From: Comamonadaceae bacterium
GTDB taxonomy: Bacteria > Pseudomonadota > Gammaproteobacteria > Burkholderiales > Burkholderiaceae_C
Direction: 5' to 3'
Assembly (NCBI GenBank): GCA_947460065.1
Contig: CANHGF010000012.1
Span: 1-17,214, forward strand
Length of the DNA stretch: 17,214 bases
Notes under the pieces: generated by a model
What the model saw: the letters and a program-made list of their open reading frames with translations, nothing else
Database searches by the model: none
Told to the model about the DNA's origin: nothing
Shown: positions 1 to 6,212 of the stretch, piece by piece
How the letters are laid out: every line of letters begins with the position of its first letter
Numbering within the stretch: the first letter of the stretch is position 1
Made by a program: the position numbers and the translations under genes

Positions 1-488
1 CCATCGTGCCGCAAGACCCGGTGATCTTCTCCAGCAGCGCCCTAGAAAACATACGCTACGGCAAGCCGCAGGCCAGCGACGCCGAGGTGCGCGCCGCCGC
101 GCAGGCGGCCTTTGCCGACGAGTTCATCGAACGCCTGCCTGAAGGCTATGACACGTTTTTGGGGGAGCGCGGCGTGCGCCTGTCGGGCGGGCAGCGCCAG
201 CGCATCGCGATTGCGCGGGCGCTGCTGAAAAACCCGCCGCTGATGCTGCTCGACGAGGCCACCTCGGCGCTCGATGCGCAAAGCGAGCGCATGGTGCAGG
301 CGGCGCTCGAGTCGGCCATGCAGGGCCGCACCACGCTGGTGATCGCTCACCGCCTGGCCACAGTGCAGCGGGCCAACCGCATCATCGTGCTCGACCATGG
401 ACGGCTGATCGAACAAGGCAGCCATGCCGATCTGGTGGCCCAAGGCGGCATGTACGCCCGGCTGGCGGCGCTGCAGTTCAACGCCTGA
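1..488 (+). CDS. ABC exporter, ATP-binding domain (3' end only)
   Basis: Partial gene: the reading frame is already open at base 3 and ends at TGA 486-488, leaving about 161 C-terminal residues. It is the second half of a nucleotide-binding domain. Counting from the Val codon at 6-8 as residue 1, the Q-loop is VPQDP at the start. The ABC signature LSGGQ is at residues 59-63 (bases 180-194), followed by Walker B LMLLDE at 79-84, the D-loop SALD and the H-loop histidine at 115 (IAHRL). The C-terminal wording (EQGSHADLV, then YARLAALQ) is typical of ABCB/MsbA-type half-transporters, in which a membrane domain precedes this ATPase on one chain. That membrane part lies outside the window, so substrate and direction are inferred (export) and no gene symbol is assigned. 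Nothing suggests it belongs to the nuo operon; it reads toward gdhA with a 136-bp gap between. Confidence 0.9.
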   Translation, partial: IVPQDPVIFSSSALENIRYGKPQASDAEVRAAAQAAFADEFIERLPEGYDTFLGERGVRLSGGQRQRIAIARALLKNPPLMLLDEATSALDAQSERMVQAALESAMQGRTTLVIAHRLATVQRANRIIVLDHGRLIEQGSHADLVAQGGMYARLAALQFNA

Positions 489-510
489 GCCCGCGCGGCC
501 GCCGCCGATC

Positions 511-543
511 GTCCTGCAGCAGGTCCCATGCAGGACCTGCATG
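511..543. repeat. Cluster of three overlapping inverted repeats
   Basis: Three inverted repeats share bases, so only some can form at once. GTCCTGCA at 511-518 pairs with TGCAGGAC at 529-536. GCAGGTCC at 519-526 pairs with GGACCTGC at 533-540. CATGCAGG at 527-534 pairs with CCTGCATG at 536-543, making a 17-nt palindrome around a central A at 535. A shorter palindrome, CCTGC-A-GCAGG, lies at 513-523. No T run follows, so a classical intrinsic terminator is unlikely. The cluster sits just upstream of a weak promoter-like pair before gdhA, so it could be an operator or an alternative-folding element in the ABC gene's 3' transcript. The function is inferred; the symmetry is seen directly. Confidence 0.6.
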
Positions 544-562
544 AACTGAGGCCAAAGCAGTC

Positions 563-592
563 TTGGACAAGGCTGCAGGTGCTGCCTATTCT
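563..592 (+). promoter_or_regulatory. Weak sigma70-like promoter candidate for gdhA
   Basis: TTGGAC at 563-568 and TATTCT at 587-592 are separated by 18 bp. The -10 hexamer matches consensus at four of six positions, while the -35 matches only loosely. The pair would start transcription near base 599, about 26 bases before the gdhA ATG. The palindrome centred at 535 would then lie about 64 bases upstream of the start point, a position used by many activators. This is pattern matching only, and a GC-rich betaproteobacterial promoter may look different. Confidence 0.25.
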
Positions 593-624
593 CTGGGCCC
601 TCCCCACTCCGTATTGGCCCACCC

Positions 625-1944
625 ATGAGGCTCATCCCCGAGACTGCCTGTGCTCCTGCACAGACCCCAGCCCATATCCTGCCCTCCTACCTGCAGCCCG
701 ATGGGTTGGGGCCTTGGGGCAACTATCTGCAACAAGTCGACCGTGTTTTGCCGCACCTTGGAAACCTTTCGCGCTGGGTAGAAACGCTCAAGCGACCCAA
801 GCGCATCCTGATCGTCGATGTACCCATTCAATTGGACAACGGCACCGTGGCCCACTTCGAAGGCTACCGGGTGCAGCACAACGTCTCGCGGGGACCAGGC
901 AAGGGGGGCGTGCGCTTTCATCAAGACGTGACGCTGTCAGAAGTGATGGCGCTGGCCGCCTGGATGTCGGTCAAAAACGCAGCGGTCAACGTGCCTTATG
1001 GCGGCGCCAAAGGCGGCGTGCGGGTCGATCCACGCCAACTCTCCAGAGGTGAACTCGAACGCATGACGCGCCGCTACACCAGTGAGATCGGCATCATCAT
1101 CGGCCCCAACCAGGACATCCCAGCGCCCGACGTCAACACCAACGAGCAGACCATGGCATGGATGATGGACACCTACTCCGTGAATGTGGGCGCCACCACC
1201 ACCGGCGTGGTCACGGGCAAGCCGGTCGACCTGGGCGGCTCGCTCGGTCGCAAAGAGGCGACCGGCCGAGGCGTTTACACCGTCGGTCAACTCGCCTGCC
1301 AGCACCTGGGCCTGAGCGTGGCCGGCGCGCGCGTGGCGGTGCAGGGCCTGGGCAATGTGGGCGGGGTGGCGGCTCGCTTGTTTGCGCAAGCAGGCGCGCG
1401 GGTGGTGGCGGTGCAAGACCACAGCGGCACCATCTTTAGCGATGCGGGCTTGGACATCCATGCGCTGCTGGCTCATGTGCAAGCCTATGGCGGGGTGGCC
1501 GGCTTTGAACCGGCGCAGGCCCTGGAAAGTGAGGCCTTCTGGCAGTTGCCCTCTGAGATTCTGATTCCTGCCGCACTTGAACAGCAGATCACGCCCGAGC
1601 GGGCCCTGCGCCTAGAAACAAAACTCATCCTGGAGGGCGCCAATGGACCAACCCTACCTGGCGCCGACGACATCCTGGCCGAACGCAACATATTGGTCGT
1701 GCCCGACGTGATCGCCAACGCAGGCGGGGTGACGGTGAGCTATTTCGAATGGGTGCAGGACTTCTCCAGCTTCTTCTGGGACGAAGACGAGATCAACCGC
1801 CGACTGGTGCGGGTGATGACCGAGGCCTTCAACGCGGTCTGGGCGGTCGCAGACGAGCGCCGTGTGAGCCTGCGCACCGCCGCCTTCATCGTGGCCTGCC
1901 GGCGCATCTTGCACACCCGCCAATTGCGCGGGCTCTATCCCTGA
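625..1944 (+). CDS. gdhA: Glutamate dehydrogenase (Glu/Leu/Phe/Val dehydrogenase family)
   Basis: Cytoplasmic enzyme that interconverts glutamate and 2-oxoglutarate plus ammonium using NAD(P). The 439-residue length fits the hexameric bacterial family. Substrate lysines are visible at K93 (PGKGG) and K117 (MSVKNA). The catalytic lysine is K129 in the family signature PYGGAKGG and the catalytic aspartate is D169 (APDVNT). All four are offset by four from the well-studied Clostridium symbiosum enzyme. The dinucleotide-binding motif GLGNVG is at 241-246. Near the C-terminus, EGANGPT and [12 protein letters not shown] are conserved GDH segments. I do not assign NAD or NADP preference. The ATG at 625 lacks a clear Shine-Dalgarno sequence, but no other ATG occurs in frame until residue 108, which would remove K93, so 625 is the best start. 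The gene stands alone: 136 bp after the ABC gene and 242 bp before the methyltransferase. Confidence 0.95.
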   Translation: MRLIPETACAPAQTPAHILPSYLQPDGLGPWGNYLQQVDRVLPHLGNLSRWVETLKRPKRILIVDVPIQLDNGTVAHFEGYRVQHNVSRGPGKGGVRFHQDVTLSEVMALAAWMSVKNAAVNVPYGGAKGGVRVDPRQLSRGELERMTRRYTSEIGIIIGPNQDIPAPDVNTNEQTMAWMMDTYSVNVGATTTGVVTGKPVDLGGSLGRKEATGRGVYTVGQLACQHLGLSVAGARVAVQGLGNVGGVAARLFAQAGARVVAVQDHSGTIFSDAGLDIHALLAHVQAYGGVAGFEPAQALESEAFWQLPSEILIPAALEQQITPERALRLETKLILEGANGPTLPGADDILAERNILVVPDVIANAGGVTVSYFEWVQDFSSFFWDEDEINRRLVRVMTEAFNAVWAVADERRVSLRTAAFIVACRRILHTRQLRGLYP

Positions 1945-1958
1945 TCCGCAGCCTGGGC

Positions 1959-2006
1959 TCTGCGGGAGCCAGACCCTGTGGGGGCTAGAGCCTGTGGGGG
2001 CTAGAG
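1959..2006 (+). repeat. 16-bp tandem repeat array (three units plus a fourth at its edge)
   Basis: Two perfect 16-bp units, each CCTGTGGGGGCTAGAG, occupy 1975-1990 and 1991-2006. A diverged unit, TCTGCGGGAGCCAGAC, lies just before them at 1959-1974. The next 16 bases (2007-2022) begin CCTGTGGGAGCC and run into the REP-like hairpin, so the repeat unit resembles the conserved head of that element. The array starts 14 bp after the gdhA stop codon. It looks like slippage or partial duplication of the REP head. No coding role is seen. Confidence 0.8.
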
Positions 2007-2036
2007 CCTGTGGGAGCCGCGCCCTCGCGGCGATGC
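2007..2036 (+). repeat. REP-like element, unit 1 (head plus hairpin)
   Basis: The element has a head, CCTGTGGGAGC, then a 6-bp stem-loop GCCGCG-CCCT-CGCGGC (2016-2031), then the tail GATGC. The GTGGGAGC head followed by a GC-rich hairpin is the layout of repetitive extragenic palindromes best known from Pseudomonas. It forms an inverted pair with the unit at 2072-2100. It lies between gdhA and the methyltransferase gene and could stabilise the gdhA transcript's 3' end or help end transcription, although no U tract follows. The REP assignment rests on structure and orientation; copy number elsewhere in the genome is unknown. Confidence 0.7.
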
Positions 2037-2071
2037 GCGCTCGAGCGGGCGGCAGCGCTTGAACCGGGGCT

Positions 2072-2100
2072 GCATCGCGCCGAGGGCGGCGCTGCCACAC
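2072..2100 (-). repeat. REP-like element, unit 2 (inverted copy)
   Basis: Read on the minus strand, this 29-base unit aligns without gaps to unit 1 (2008-2036), with six differences. Four of these fall in the stem and are paired, so the hairpin GCGCCG-CCCT-CGGCGC stays perfect while its sequence changes. The CCCT loop and the GATGC tail are identical to unit 1. The two units face each other across 35 bp (2037-2071), which contain the perfect palindrome CGCTCGAGCG at 2038-2047. An inverted REP pair of this kind is called a REPIN or BIME in other bacteria. Confidence 0.7.
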
Positions 2101-2104
2101 AAGT

Positions 2105-2133
2105 CACTCCTCAATGAGCCACTCCTGAATGGC
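2105..2133 (+). repeat. Imperfect 15-bp tandem repeat upstream of the methyltransferase
   Basis: CACTCCTCAATGAGC at 2105-2119 is followed directly by CACTCCTGAATGGC at 2120-2133. They differ at two positions and by one missing base. The pair lies 54 bp before the chosen start codon at 2187, in the region where a promoter or regulator site would be expected. I see no MetR-type palindrome, SAM riboswitch or cobalamin riboswitch in this short leader. The repeat could be a paired binding site or chance. Confidence 0.4.
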
Positions 2134-2176
2134 TTATGCCGACATGGGTGAAAATGCCCCTGTTCGCAACACATCA

Positions 2177-2181
2177 CGGAG
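2177..2181 (+). promoter_or_regulatory. Ribosome binding site that sets the methyltransferase start
   Basis: CGGAG ends 5 bases before the ATG at 2187. This supports 2187 over the in-frame ATG at 2136, which has no purine-rich site in front of it and would add 17 residues not expected in the family. Confidence 0.65.
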
Positions 2182-2186
2182 TTTTC

Positions 2187-3212
2187 ATGCTTTTCCCCAC
2201 CACCATTGTTGGCAGCTACCCCCAACCCGACTGGCTGATTGACCGGGTCAAGCTGGCCGGACGCTTTCCGCCCCGGGTGCGGGCTAAGGAGCTGTGGCGG
2301 GTGGCCGAGCCGTATTTGCAGCAAGCGATGGACGATGCCACGGTGCTGGCCATACGGGCACAGGAAGATGCCGGGCTGGACATCATCACCGATGGCGAGA
2401 TTCGTCGCGAGAGCTATTCCAATCGCATCGCCACCGCGCTAGAAGGCGTGGACATCGACAACCCGGGCACAGCGCTGGACCGCTCGGGCCACCCCAACCC
2501 GGTGCCGCGCATCGTGGGCAAGGTGCGCCGGATACGGCCGATTGAGGTGGAGGACCTGCTGTTTCTGAAGAAGCACACCACGCGCCAGGTCAAGATCACC
2601 GTGCCCGGCCCCTTCACCATGCTGCAGCAGGCGCAAAACGACTTTTACGCATCGGAAGAAGAAGCCGCGATGGACTATGCGGTGGCCATCAACGAGGAAA
2701 TCAAGGACCTGTTTGCCCACGGCGCCGATGTGGTGCAGATCGATGAGCCCTATATGCAGGCGCGACCTGAAAAAGCCCGCGAATATGGCATCCGCGCGCT
2801 CAATCGGGCCTTGGAAGGCATAACGGGCAAGACGGCCGTGCACATCTGCTTTGGCTATGCCGCCATCATCCATGCCCGCCCGAACGGCTACAACTTCCTG
2901 CCCGAGCTGGCTGCCTGTAGCTGCCAGCAAATCTCCATCGAGACCGCCCAATCCAACCTGGACTGCGCGGTGCTGCAAAGCCTTCCGGGCAAGCAAATCA
3001 TGGTTGGTTGCCTGAACCTAGAAGACCCCAGCATCGAGTCGCCGGTGGTGGTGGCCTCCCGCGTTAAACGGGCGCTGCAGTACATCTCGCCCGAGCAGGT
3101 GATTTTGGCGCCCGACTGCGGCATGAAATACCTGCCGCGCGAAGTGGCCGACGGCAAGCTGCGCGCCATGACCGAAGCGGCCAAGATCCTGCGCGCTGAA
3201 TACAGCCGCTGA
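2187..3212 (+). CDS. MetE-type C-terminal-domain methyltransferase (methionine synthase-like)
   Basis: A 341-residue protein of the cobalamin-independent methionine synthase superfamily (MetE C-terminal, UROD/MetE-like TIM barrel). The N-terminus FPTTIVGSYPQP is the usual opening of this domain. The four residues that bind the catalytic zinc in MetE are all in place: H219 and C221 (VHICFG), E252 (ISIE) and C311 (PDCGMK). The conserved QIDEP substrate-site motif is at 185-189. Full MetE is about twice this length, and the N-terminal half that helps bind folate polyglutamate is missing here. The zinc site argues for activation of a thiol, most likely homocysteine, in methionine formation. The methyl donor is uncertain: folate, a corrinoid protein (as reported for short 'core' MetE proteins) or another methyl compound. 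Members of the superfamily also include coenzyme M transferases. It is monocistronic and its stop codon lies 6 bp from the end of the convergent DUF1178 gene. Confidence 0.85.
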   Translation: MLFPTTIVGSYPQPDWLIDRVKLAGRFPPRVRAKELWRVAEPYLQQAMDDATVLAIRAQEDAGLDIITDGEIRRESYSNRIATALEGVDIDNPGTALDRSGHPNPVPRIVGKVRRIRPIEVEDLLFLKKHTTRQVKITVPGPFTMLQQAQNDFYASEEEAAMDYAVAINEEIKDLFAHGADVVQIDEPYMQARPEKAREYGIRALNRALEGITGKTAVHICFGYAAIIHARPNGYNFLPELAACSCQQISIETAQSNLDCAVLQSLPGKQIMVGCLNLEDPSIESPVVVASRVKRALQYISPEQVILAPDCGMKYLPREVADGKLRAMTEAAKILRAEYSR

Positions 3213-3218
3213 GCAGCT

Positions 3219-3686
3219 TTACTGCAGGGGCTCTTTGAGGGCGTCGGGCAGCAGCAAGGGCATCACCGCGATGCCCTCGTCCAACAGGGCTGCTGCCTCG
3301 TCGGGGGTGGTACGGCCCCGGATGCCGCGTTCGGGTAGATCACCGTGGTGCATCTGACGGGCCACGTCGGCGAATTGCTCGCCCACGTCTTCGGTGCGGG
3401 CAACGACTTCACGCATGGCCTTGAGCCACAGGGCTTGCAGCTTGGGGTCGGCCATGGCGGCAGCCATCTCCTGAGGCACCGGCGCGGTAGCTGGCTGAGG
3501 GGCTTGCGGCGCGGGCAAAGCGCCTAGATTGAGCCGCGGCGCACTGAGCTGCTTTTCGACAGCTGCATCACCACAGACTGGGCAGCTGACCAGCCCACGC
3601 CCGAGCTGCGACTGAAAATCATCTTCGGAGGCGAACCATCCCTCGAACACATGCCGATGCGCGCATTTGAGGTCTAAAACTTTCAT
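3219..3686 (-). CDS. DUF1178 family protein
   Basis: A 155-residue soluble protein of unknown function. It starts MKVLDLKCAH, the usual N-terminus of DUF1178, so I chose the ATG at 3686 over an in-frame ATG at 3728 that would add 14 unrelated residues. C8 (with H10 or H12 nearby) and the CPVC pair C35 and C38 look like a small metal-binding (zinc-ribbon-like) knuckle; metal binding is inferred. The middle, about residues 55-75, is Ala/Pro-rich and probably a flexible linker. The C-terminal part is predicted helical (DPKLQALWLKAMREVV, then GEQFADVARQMHHG) and ends in an acidic and hydrophobic tail. It is the last gene of the nuo cluster, 85 bp after the NUDIX stop, and could also have its own promoter. 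Family membership is secure; the function is not known. Confidence 0.85.
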   Translation of the reverse strand: MKVLDLKCAHRHVFEGWFASEDDFQSQLGRGLVSCPVCGDAAVEKQLSAPRLNLGALPAPQAPQPATAPVPQEMAAAMADPKLQALWLKAMREVVARTEDVGEQFADVARQMHHGDLPERGIRGRTTPDEAAALLDEGIAVMPLLLPDALKEPLQ

Positions 3687-3771
3687 AGCGTCAATTATCG
3701 CGCCGATGCTGAAAAATCCGCTGGCCATGGTTTATGCCGCAGGCCGCACAGGCAGCAGAGCAAGAAGCTGC
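3687..3771 (-). other. Short gap between the NUDIX and DUF1178 genes, with small hairpins
   Basis: This 85-bp gap is wider than the others in the operon tail. On the minus strand the NUDIX stop codon overlaps a small hairpin, GAGCA-GCTTCT-TGCTC (plus-strand 3758-3773). An alternative pairing of GCAGC with a downstream GCTGC is also possible. Neither is followed by a T run. A GATAAT hexamer lies 7 bases before the DUF1178 ATG but has no convincing -35 partner. It may be a weak attenuation point or just a spacer. Confidence 0.25.
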
Positions 3772-4362
3772 TCAAGAGCCCTGCCAGTCCAGCGACCACA
3801 GGCCCGAGCGCAGGTTTTGCGCCCAGAGCAGGCAAAACTGGGTCTTGGCGTCGGTGAGCTGGCCGGCCCGGGCCCAAGCCTGCAGTTGTTCCAGGCTGGC
3901 GGCAAACACGTCCAAGAATTCGCCTTCGTCGAGCTGACGCTCGCCGGCACTCAAGCCCCGGGCAAAAAACAGGTGAATGACCTCGGTCGAGTAGGCGATG
4001 GCCAGGTGCACAGGGCCGGCATAGGCCCAATGGCTGGCCTGGTAGCCGGTTTCCTCGCGCAGCTCGCGCTGGGCGCACAAGAGCGGATCTTCCCCCGGGT
4101 TGAGCTTGCCTGCCGGAAACTCGGTAAAGGCCCGCTCGAGCGGGTAGCGCCACTGCCGTTCGAGCACATAGCGTCCATCGGGCAACTCCGCCACCACCAC
4201 CACCGCGCCGGGATGACAAACATATTCGCGGCTGGCTTGACTGCCGTCGGGCAGACGCACGATGTCGCGCTTGGCGTGCAGGAAGCTGCCGCGCAGCAGC
4301 TCCTCGCTGGAGACGGTCGCCTCACGCAGATGCTCGTCGGCAGAAGCGGCGTGGGCGCTCAA
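3772..4362 (-). CDS. NUDIX hydrolase, ADP-ribose pyrophosphatase-like
   Basis: A 196-residue cytoplasmic hydrolase. The complete Nudix box G-x5-E-x7-REUxEExGU is at residues 85-107 (GKLNPGE, then RELREETGY), giving the Mg2+-binding glutamates E100, E103 and E104. The flanking sequence (EYVCHPGAVVVV, ERQWRYPLER, EFPAGKL) is that of the ADP-ribose pyrophosphatase branch, which splits ADP-ribose to AMP and ribose 5-phosphate; related enzymes can act on NADH. No ATG fits the N-terminus. The TTG at 4362 is preceded at 7 bases by GAAGG, which overlaps the DUF2818 stop codon, so TTG is my choice. A longer in-frame ATG at 4482 would lie inside DUF2818. It starts 10 bp after DUF2818 and appears co-transcribed with nuo. 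The link to NADH oxidation by complex I is suggestive but unproven, and exact substrate cannot be read from sequence. Confidence 0.88.
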   Translation of the reverse strand: MSAHAASADEHLREATVSSEELLRGSFLHAKRDIVRLPDGSQASREYVCHPGAVVVVAELPDGRYVLERQWRYPLERAFTEFPAGKLNPGEDPLLCAQRELREETGYQASHWAYAGPVHLAIAYSTEVIHLFFARGLSAGERQLDEGEFLDVFAASLEQLQAWARAGQLTDAKTQFCLLWAQNLRSGLWSLDWQGS

Positions 4363-4369
4363 GCGTAAG

Positions 4370-4374
4370 CCTTC
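4370..4374 (-). promoter_or_regulatory. Ribosome binding site for the NUDIX gene (TTG start)
   Basis: GAAGG on the minus strand sits 7 bases before the TTG at 4362. It overlaps the TGA stop codon of DUF2818 (4373-4375), an arrangement that favours translational coupling. It is the main evidence for the non-ATG start. Confidence 0.55.
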
Positions 4375-4672
4375 AGGACCGCTTGTACAGATAGCGGTAG
4401 ACAAAGCCGGGGAAGGCCAGGGTGAGAAACAAGCAGCCTGTGACCGCGTAGAACTCCCAACTCTGGGGCGCCACCTGGCCAAGGCTGTGCTCCAGGCCTA
4501 CCGCCGCCGCGCCAACCAGCAGGTAAAGCAGCACCAACTCCAGCAAGCGCCAGGCCAGCGACTTTTGCCCTGACAAGGACCTCACCAGAAAGAGGCGATT
4601 GCTCACAAAGGGCAGATTGGCCGCCACCAGCGCCAGCGCAATCACTGTCCAGACCATCGCCGAGGAATTCAT
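4373..4672 (-). CDS. DUF2818 family small membrane protein
   Basis: A 99-residue integral membrane protein. Three hydrophobic segments are visible, at about residues 6-24, 41-60 and 73-93, with basic residues between them and at the end (RYLYKRS). I recognise it as the DUF2818 family, which in Burkholderiales lies directly after nuoN. Only 4 bp separate it from the nuoN stop. The ATG at 4672 is preceded by GAGTTAAGG, with GAG 8 bases upstream. No catalytic residues can be pointed out. Its position suggests a role with complex I, such as assembly, stabilisation or an accessory subunit, but that is inference from gene order. Confidence 0.85.
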   Translation of the reverse strand: MNSSAMVWTVIALALVAANLPFVSNRLFLVRSLSGQKSLAWRLLELVLLYLLVGAAAVGLEHSLGQVAPQSWEFYAVTGCLFLTLAFPGFVYRYLYKRS

Positions 4673-4676
4673 GACC

Positions 4677-6179
4677 TTAACTCGCCAGGGACTTGAGCAC
4701 GCTGGCCATGGACTGCGAGCACAGGGTCATCAAGCCGCCCGGCAGCAGACCCAGCGCGAGCAGCAAGATCGCGTTGAGGCCAAGCACCACCCGCACATCC
4801 TGCGTGGCCTCGATGGCCGGGCTCACATGAGCGGGTACAGGGTCGAAGTACATCACTTTGACCACCCGCAGGTAATAAAAGGCGCCGATCAGCGAGGCCA
4901 AAACAGCGAACAGGGCCAGGTAAAGATATTCATTACCCTGAGCCGACAGCAGCGCGTCGATGACCGACAGCTTGGCATAAAACCCGACCAGGGGCGGCAC
5001 ACCGGCCAGCGAGAACATGCCAACGGCCATCACCCCGGCATACAGCGGGCTGCGCTGGTTCAGGCCGGCCAGATCGACGATTTCTTCAGACTCGAAACCC
5101 TCTCTGGCCAGCAGCATGATCACGCCAAACACCGCCAGCGTGGTCAGCACATAGGTCACCACGTAGAACATGGCCGCCCCATAGGCCGACTGCGCATTGA
5201 CCTTGTCGCCACCGACCACCCCAGCCAGCAGGGCCAGCAGCAAAAAGCCCATCTGCGCAATGGTGGAAAAAGCCAGCATGCGCTTGAGGTTGGTCTGCGC
5301 CACCGCTGCCAGATTGCCCACCAGCAGCGATGCGACCGCCAGCACGCCCAGCATCTGCTGCCAGTCTATGGCCAGCGGCATCAGGCCCTGCACCAGAATG
5401 CGGATGACCATGGCGAAGGCGGCCAACTGCGGCGCAGCACCAATGGCCAAGGTGGCCGCAGTAGGCGCGCCGTGGTAGACATCGGGCAGCCACATGTGAA
5501 AAGGCACAGCACCGAGCTTGAAGGCCAAACCAGCCACCACAAACACCAGACCGAAGACCAACACCTGGTGCTTGACCTCGCGGCTGGCAATGGCCTTGAA
5601 CACCTCGCCCACATCCAGACTGCCGGTGGCGCCGTAGATCATGGACAGACCGTAGAGCAAAAAGCCCGAGGCCAGGGCGCCAAGCACGAAGTACTTCATG
5701 GCCGCCTCGGTGGCGGTGGCATGGTCGCGCCGCAAGGCCACCAGGGCGTAGCTCGAGAGGGTCATCATCTCCAGGCCCATGTAGAGCACCAGAAAGTTGC
5801 GCCCCGAGATCATCAGGAAGGCACCAAGCAGCGAGAAAAGGCCCAGCGTGAAGAACTCACCGCCGCGCAGCATGTCGCGGTCGGCCACATAGGGCCGGCC
5901 GTACACCAAGGTGGCCATGAGGGTCAGGGAGGCAAAGCATTTGAGCCAGTTGCCCATGGGATCGCTGACCACCATCTTGCCAAAACCGTAGACTGTCTCG
6001 CCACCCAGGGCGTGCGAGCCGGTGACGATGGCCACCCAGGCCAGGGTGAGCAGCGACAGCACATAGCTGAGCTTGCGCCCGCGGTCCCGCACGCCCAGGT
6101 CCACCAGGGCGATGACGCAAGCCATCACCAGCAGAATGATTTCAGGATAGACCGCAAACCAGCTCAATGCATCAATCAT
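4677..6179 (-). CDS. nuoN: NADH-quinone oxidoreductase subunit N
   Basis: A 500-residue polytopic inner-membrane subunit of complex I and one of three antiporter-like proton-pumping subunits. Key charged residues on the proton path are present: E137 (YMGLEMMTLSSY), K162 (AAMKYFVLG), K221 (AFKLGAVPFHMW), K299 (NLKRMLAFST) and K403 (FYAKLSVIDALL). These match the conserved E133, K217, K295 and K395 region of the E. coli protein within a few positions. The length is normal for the family (about 480-500). It starts 33 bp after nuoM, with a GAG purine stretch 7 bases before ATG, and its stop is 4 bp from DUF2818. In most bacteria nuoN ends the operon, but here three more genes follow on the same strand. 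Confidence 0.97.
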   Translation of the reverse strand: MIDALSWFAVYPEIILLVMACVIALVDLGVRDRGRKLSYVLSLLTLAWVAIVTGSHALGGETVYGFGKMVVSDPMGNWLKCFASLTLMATLVYGRPYVADRDMLRGGEFFTLGLFSLLGAFLMISGRNFLVLYMGLEMMTLSSYALVALRRDHATATEAAMKYFVLGALASGFLLYGLSMIYGATGSLDVGEVFKAIASREVKHQVLVFGLVFVVAGLAFKLGAVPFHMWLPDVYHGAPTAATLAIGAAPQLAAFAMVIRILVQGLMPLAIDWQQMLGVLAVASLLVGNLAAVAQTNLKRMLAFSTIAQMGFLLLALLAGVVGGDKVNAQSAYGAAMFYVVTYVLTTLAVFGVIMLLAREGFESEEIVDLAGLNQRSPLYAGVMAVGMFSLAGVPPLVGFYAKLSVIDALLSAQGNEYLYLALFAVLASLIGAFYYLRVVKVMYFDPVPAHVSPAIEATQDVRVVLGLNAILLLALGLLPGGLMTLCSQSMASVLKSLAS

Positions 6180-6212
6180 GGAAGAACTCGAACGTCGTTG
6201 CCAGGTGGCGGA

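Noticed and set aside
42..924. Minus-strand frames opposite the ABC gene and the gdhA 5' region
   Set aside because: They run antisense to ABC and GDH motifs and carry low-complexity Arg/His/Gly sequence.
1959..2100. CRISPR array or riboswitch after gdhA
   Set aside because: The 16-bp units are directly adjacent with no spacers, and the hairpins match a REP pair rather than a known ligand-binding fold.
2136..2186. Earlier ATG for the methyltransferase
   Set aside because: No ribosome binding site, and the 17 extra residues do not match the family's N-terminus. The ATG at 2187 has CGGAG in front.
3687..3728. N-terminal extension of DUF1178
   Set aside because: The family begins MKVLDL, which maps to 3686. 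The extra 14 residues look like translated spacer.
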